This document shows positions 60,058-64,000 of a stretch of DNA of 64,000 nucleotides, piece by piece. Origin of the DNA: Buttiauxella massiliensis. Lineage in GTDB: Bacteria; Pseudomonadota; Gammaproteobacteria; Enterobacterales; Enterobacteriaceae. The stretch lies in NCBI RefSeq assembly GCF_902500225.1, contig NZ_LR722649.1:334438-398437 (forward strand). Direction: 5' to 3'. Under the pieces are notes generated by a model. It ran no database searches and was not told the origin of the DNA. It worked only from the letters and a program-made list of their open reading frames with translations. A program made the position numbers and the translations under genes. Positions within the stretch are counted from its first letter, which is position 1; each line of letters opens with the position of its first letter.

Positions 60058-63000
60058 GTGAGTAATTTACTCGGTGTTATTAAAGCGGTCATTGGTCAGG
60101 TTTATGTAGTAGAAGCAGATGGCTCGCAGCGTCTCTTGAAAGAAGGTGACAGAATCTACAGTGGTGAAGAGATTGTCACGGGAGCCAGCGGCGCGGTGAG
60201 CGTATCACTGCCTGATGGTAAAACCCTGGATCTCGGACGTAATAGCCACTGGAGTGAGCATGGCTTGAATGCAGTAAGTACTGCAGAGCATGACACTCAG
60301 GATGTCGCATCGTTACAGAAATCCATTGCTGACGGCGCTGACCCGACACAAGCATTAGAAGCAACCGCTGCGGGCAATGAAGCACCGGTGCAAATTGAAG
60401 GCGGCGGCGGTGGCCACACTCTTGTTCAGTTAGATTTAACTGGGCAGATAATTGATCCAACCGCCGGTTTTAAAACAGCTGGCCTGGGTTCGCCGACATG
60501 GGAACTTAACTTACCCGAAAACGGCTTAGCCGATGCTGGTGCTCCACCTGTTTTGCCACCGTTAGTTAACATTGATGATTTTGCTGGTAACGATGGCTTT
60601 ATTAACAAAAATGAAATCAATCACACCAATATCAGCGGTACCAGTAATCAAAATCACATCACTCTGACCTTCACAGATAGCCAAAAAAACACAATCACCC
60701 TCGACGTACCCGTCTCTAATGGCCACTGGACATTACAACCAGATTTAAGTGGTTTGGTTGAAGGTGAGATTACTGTTGTGGCAACGGCGACTGATGTTTC
60801 AGGCCGTACTGCAGAAAGTACCGCTAATTCTCTTATTGATGTTACCGATCTGCATGACCAGATCACCATCGACAACGTCACACCCGATAACGTTATTAAC
60901 ATCAATGAATCTCACGAAGCGCAGACCTCCGTTCACGGAACGGTTGGCGGCGATGCAAAAATCGGTGATGCCATCACATTAACCGTCGATGGCAAGGAAT
61001 ATCACGATGTCGTTATCGATCTCGGTAATGGCAACCTGGGCTATCGGATCAATGTCTCGACTCAGGGGCTGCTGGCCAATCCGAATATTCATGCCACGGT
61101 GACGTCAACCGATGAGGCTGGGAACACGACTCAGGCATCCAGCGATCATACTGTAGCTATTGATACCAACGTTTCTGCCGATATCACCATCCATCAGATT
61201 TCCGGTGACGACATCCTCAATGCGGCGGAAAGCCAGAAGCCAACCACCACCATCAGCGGCACCGTGGGCGGCGATGCGCGTGTGCATGATGTGGTGACGC
61301 TGACGGTGAACGGCCATGAATTTACCGGCACCGTGCAGCCAATGCCGAACGGCCAACTGGGTTACAGCATTGAAGTGAACACCGCGGACCTGGCGAACGG
61401 CCAGCAGGTGCATGCCACCATCACCACCACTGACGGCGCGGGTAATACCGCGACCGCGACCGCAGACCATGCGGTGAGCGTGGATTACGTGGCAACAGCC
61501 GATATCACTATTCATCAGATCGCCGGTGATGACATCATCAATGCGGCGGAAAGCCAGAAGCCGACCACGACCGTGACCGGCACCGTGGGCGGCGATGCGC
61601 GCGTGCATGATGTGGTTACGCTGACGGTCAACGGCCATGAGTTTACCGGTGCCGTACAGGCTATGCCGAATGGTCAACTGGGCTACAGCATCCCGGTGAA
61701 CACCGCGGACCTGGCGAACGGCCAGCAGGTACATGCCACCATCACCACCACCGACGGGGCGGGTAACACCGCCACCGCCACGGCCGACCATGCGGTCAGC
61801 GCCGATTACGTGGCCACAGCCGATATCACTATTCACCAGATTGCCGGTGATGACATCATCAATGCGGCGGAAAGCCAGAATTCAACCACCAATGTGACCG
61901 GTACCGTGGGCGGGGATGCGCGGGTACACGATGTGGTGACCCTGACGGTGAACGGCCATGAGTTTACCGGTGCCGTACAGGCTATGCCGAATGGTCAACT
62001 GGGCTACAGCATCCCGGTGAACACCGCGGACCTGGCGAACGGCCAGCAGGTGCACGCCACCATCACCACCACTGACGGCGCGGGCAATACCGCGACCGCG
62101 ACGGCGGATCACAGTGTCAGCCTCGACTACGTGGCCACCGCCGATATCACTATTCACCAGATCGCCGGTGATGACATCCTCAATGCGGCGGAAAGCATGA
62201 AGCCGACCACCACCGTGACCGGCACCGTGGGCGGCGATGCGCGCGTGCACGATGTGGTGACCCTGACGGTGAACGGCCACGAATTCACCGGCACCGTACA
62301 GCCAATGCCGAACGGTCAACTGGGTTACGCGATTGATGTAAACACTGCGGATCTGGCGAACGGTCAACAGGTGCATGCGAGTATCACGACGACGGATTAC
62401 GCCGGTAACACCGCCACTGCCACGGCAGACCATGCGGTGAGCGTGGATTACGCGGCGACCGCCGATATCACCATTCACCAGATTGCCAGTGACGACATCA
62501 TCAATGCGGCGGAAAGCCAGCAGCTGACCACCAGAGTGACCGGCACCGTGGGCGGCGATGCGCGCGTGCATGATGTGGTGACGCTGACGGTCAACGGCCA
62601 TGAATTTACCGGTACGGTGCAGCCGATGCCGAATGGCCAGTTGGGCTACAGCATCCCGGTGAACACCGCGGATCTGGCCAACGGCCAGCAGGTGCATGCG
62701 AGTATCACGACAACGGATTACGCCGGTAACACCGCCACCGCCACGGCAGAACATGCGGTCAGCGTGGATTATGTGGCCACCGCCGACATCACTATTCATC
62801 AGATTGCCGTTGATGACATCATCAATGCGACGGAAAGTCAGAAGCTAACCACCACCGTGACCGGCACCGTGGGCGGCGACGCGCGGGTGCACGATGTGGT
62901 GACGCTGACGGTGAATGGGCATGAGTTCACCGGCACGGTGCAGCCGATGCCGGATGGCCATCTGGGTTACGCGATAGATGTGAACACTGCGGACCTGGCG

Positions 63001-64000
63001 AACGGCCAGCAGGTGCATGCGAGTATTACGACAACGGATTACGCAGGTAACACCGCGACCGCCACGGCGGATCACAGTGTCAGCCTCGACTATGTGGCCA
63101 CCGCTGATATCACCATTCATCAGATTGCCAGTGACGACATCCTCAATGCGGCGGAAAGCCAGCAGCTGACCACCAGAGTGACCGGCACCGTGGGCGGCGA
63201 TGCGCGCGTGCATGATGTGGTGACGCTGACGGTCAACGGCCATGAATTTACCGGCACGGTGCAGCCGATGCCGGATGGCCATCTGGGCTACAGCATCCCG
63301 GTGAACACCGCGGATCTGGCCAACGGTCAGCAGGTGCATGCGAGTATCACGACAACGGATTATGCCGGTAACACCGCGACCGCCACGGCGGATCACAGTG
63401 TTAGCCTCGACTATGTGGCCACTGCCGATATCACCATTCATCAGATTGCCGTTGATGACATCATCAATGCGACGGAAAGCCAGCAGCTGACCACCAGAGT
63501 GACAGGCACGGTGGGCGGCGATGCGCGCGTGCATGATGTGGTGACGCTGACCGTCAACGGCCATGAATTTACCGGCACCGTACAGCCGATGCCGAACGGC
63601 CTGCTGGGCTACAGCATCCCGGTGAACACCGCGGATCTGGCCAACGGCCAGCAGGTACATGCGAGTATCACGACAACGGATTACGCAGGTAACACCGCCA
63701 CTGCCACGGCAGAACATGCGGTCAGCGTGGATTACGCGGCGACTGCGGATATCACCATTCATCAGATCGCCGTTGATGACATCATTAATGCGGCGGAAAG
63801 CCAGCAGCTGACCACCAGAGTGACCGGCACCGTGGGCGGCGATGCGCGCGTGCACGATGTGGTGACGCTGACCGTCAACGGCCATGAATTTACCGGTACG
63901 GTGCAGCCGATGCCGAATGGCCAGTTGGGCTACAGCATCCCGGTGAACACCGCGGATCTGGCCAACGGCCAGCAGGTGCATGCGAGTATCACGACAACGG
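60058..64000 (+). CDS. Giant LapA/BapA-type repeat adhesin, N-terminal part (runs off the window)
   Basis: Open from GTG 60058 to the window end (more than 1,314 residues). There is no Sec signal peptide, as expected for type I secretion with a C-terminal signal. Residues 1-100 form a retention module (NLLGVIKAVIGQVYVVEADG, then GDRIYSGEEIVTGASGAVSV and LPDGKTLDLGRNSHW). The sequence EATAAGNEAP follows, with TAAG at 103-106 as in the LapG cut site of Pseudomonas LapA, then a Gly-rich linker. Ig-like domains begin near residue 180. From about residue 267, 107-residue modules repeat (see the repeat entry). It is divergent from a complete type I secretion operon that very likely exports it. The C-terminal RTX and secretion signal lie beyond the window. 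Confidence 0.92.
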   Translation, partial: MSNLLGVIKAVIGQVYVVEADGSQRLLKEGDRIYSGEEIVTGASGAVSVSLPDGKTLDLGRNSHWSEHGLNAVSTAEHDTQDVASLQKSIADGADPTQALEATAAGNEAPVQIEGGGGGHTLVQLDLTGQIIDPTAGFKTAGLGSPTWELNLPENGLADAGAPPVLPPLVNIDDFAGNDGFINKNEINHTNISGTSNQNHITLTFTDSQKNTITLDVPVSNGHWTLQPDLSGLVEGEITVVATATDVSGRTAESTANSLIDVTDLHDQITIDNVTPDNVININESHEAQTSVHGTVGGDAKIGDAITLTVDGKEYHDVVIDLGNGNLGYRINVSTQGLLANPNIHATVTSTDEAGNTTQASSDHTVAIDTNVSADITIHQISGDDILNAAESQKPTTTISGTVGGDARVHDVVTLTVNGHEFTGTVQPMPNGQLGYSIEVNTADLANGQQVHATITTTDGAGNTATATADHAVSVDYVATADITIHQIAGDDIINAAESQKPTTTVTGTVGGDARVHDVVTLTVNGHEFTGAVQAMPNGQLGYSIPVNTADLANGQQVHATITTTDGAGNTATATADHAVSADYVATADITIHQIAGDDIINAAESQNSTTNVTGTVGGDARVHDVVTLTVNGHEFTGAVQAMPNGQLGYSIPVNTADLANGQQVHATITTTDGAGNTATATADHSVSLDYVATADITIHQIAGDDILNAAESMKPTTTVTGTVGGDARVHDVVTLTVNGHEFTGTVQPMPNGQLGYAIDVNTADLANGQQVHASITTTDYAGNTATATADHAVSVDYAATADITIHQIASDDIINAAESQQLTTRVTGTVGGDARVHDVVTLTVNGHEFTGTVQPMPNGQLGYSIPVNTADLANGQQVHASITTTDYAGNTATATAEHAVSVDYVATADITIHQIAVDDIINATESQKLTTTVTGTVGGDARVHDVVTLTVNGHEFTGTVQPMPDGHLGYAIDVNTADLANGQQVHASITTTDYAGNTATATADHSVSLDYVATADITIHQIASDDILNAAESQQLTTRVTGTVGGDARVHDVVTLTVNGHEFTGTVQPMPDGHLGYSIPVNTADLANGQQVHASITTTDYAGNTATATADHSVSLDYVATADITIHQIAVDDIINATESQQLTTRVTGTVGGDARVHDVVTLTVNGHEFTGTVQPMPNGLLGYSIPVNTADLANGQQVHASITTTDYAGNTATATAEHAVSVDYAATADITIHQIAVDDIINAAESQQLTTRVTGTVGGDARVHDVVTLTVNGHEFTGTVQPMPNGQLGYSIPVNTADLANGQQVHASITTT
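60856..64000 (+). repeat. Tandem 321-bp repeats within the adhesin
   Basis: Units start at 60856 (divergent first copy), 61177, 61498, 61819, 62140, 62461, 62782, 63103, 63424 and 63745 (cut by the window end). The spacing is exactly 321 bp (107 codons) every time. Each module opens with ADITIHQI and contains GTVGGDARVHDVVTLTVNGH and NTADLANGQQVHA. Variation is clustered: copies from 61177 to 61819 carry TTTDGAGN and those from 62140 on TTTDYAGN, while linker types alternate, which suggests recombination among copies. Copy number may be wrong if the assembly used short reads. Confidence 0.97.

Noticed and set aside
61105..63981. Three long minus-strand open frames (243, 305 and 378 codons) opposite the adhesin repeats
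   Set aside because: They exist because the 321-bp unit is a multiple of three and lacks stops in one antisense frame. They show the same repeat period and no start or ribosome signals; the plus-strand frame explains the sequence.
60856..64000. Tandem repeats as a CRISPR array
   Set aside because: The units are 321 bp, coding, nearly identical throughout and contain no short repeat/unique spacer pattern.

Overview
The window is a chromosomal segment of a member of the Enterobacteriaceae. Almost every core gene reads as a close homologue of the E. coli/Salmonella gene, and the order mscS-argO-yggE-argP-rpiA-serA ... fau-ssrS-zapA-ygfB-pepP-ubiH-ubiI-gcvTHP-ygfF ... bglA ... yqfA-ygfZ-sdhE-ygfX-fldB-xerD-dsbC-recJ-prfB-lysS ... 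ygeR ... glyU is the 62-65 min region of the E. coli map. It is not E. coli itself: scpABC is absent between argP and rpiA, idi is absent after lysS, and several blocks are inserted. The genus cannot be fixed from this sequence alone.

Layout. (1) 1-6570: tdcA(partial)-tdcBCDE, anaerobic threonine degradation, placed directly upstream of mscS instead of at its E. coli locus and without tdcF/tdcG. (2) 6677-13237: mechanosensitive channel, arginine exporter with its regulator ArgP, YggE, ribose-5-phosphate isomerase, SerA and a DUF2238 membrane protein. (3) 13240-24726: fau, 6S RNA, zapA (minus strand), then the ygfB-pepP-ubiH-ubiI cluster, the glycine cleavage operon gcvTHP and ygfF. (4) 24777-28855: inserted block with a methionine-rich MxKDx repeat peptide, a Tat-type molybdopterin oxidoreductase, a b-type cytochrome and a divergent two-component system. 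It looks like a periplasmic methionine-oxidation defence module. (5) 28901-31840: bglA with an RpiR-type regulator and an HD-domain hydrolase. (6) 32126-41470: the conserved yqfA to lysS housekeeping block, including prfB with its programmed +1 frameshift. (7) 41535-47674: ygeR, a peptidase T-like/MFS pair, an IclR/GlcG-like/MFS set and tRNA-Gly(CCC).

(8) 47823-64000, beyond glyU, is AT-richer and accessory in character. It holds an EAL phosphodiesterase, a frameshifted MHYT-GGDEF diguanylate cyclase, a CadC/ToxR-like membrane regulator with a FidL-like partner, an orphan small membrane protein, an IprA-like regulator, and a type I secretion system (membrane fusion protein, ABC transporter, TolC-like protein). 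These secretion genes are divergent from a giant repeat adhesin that runs off the window end. The adhesin starts with a LapA-type retention module containing a TAAG motif (residues 103-106), the kind of site cut by LapG proteases under cyclic-di-GMP control, followed by exact 321-bp tandem repeats.

The two most notable systems are the Met-rich peptide / MsrPQ-like / two-component block and the LapA-type adhesin island. Functions are assigned from remembered family sequences and visible motifs; no database search was run.
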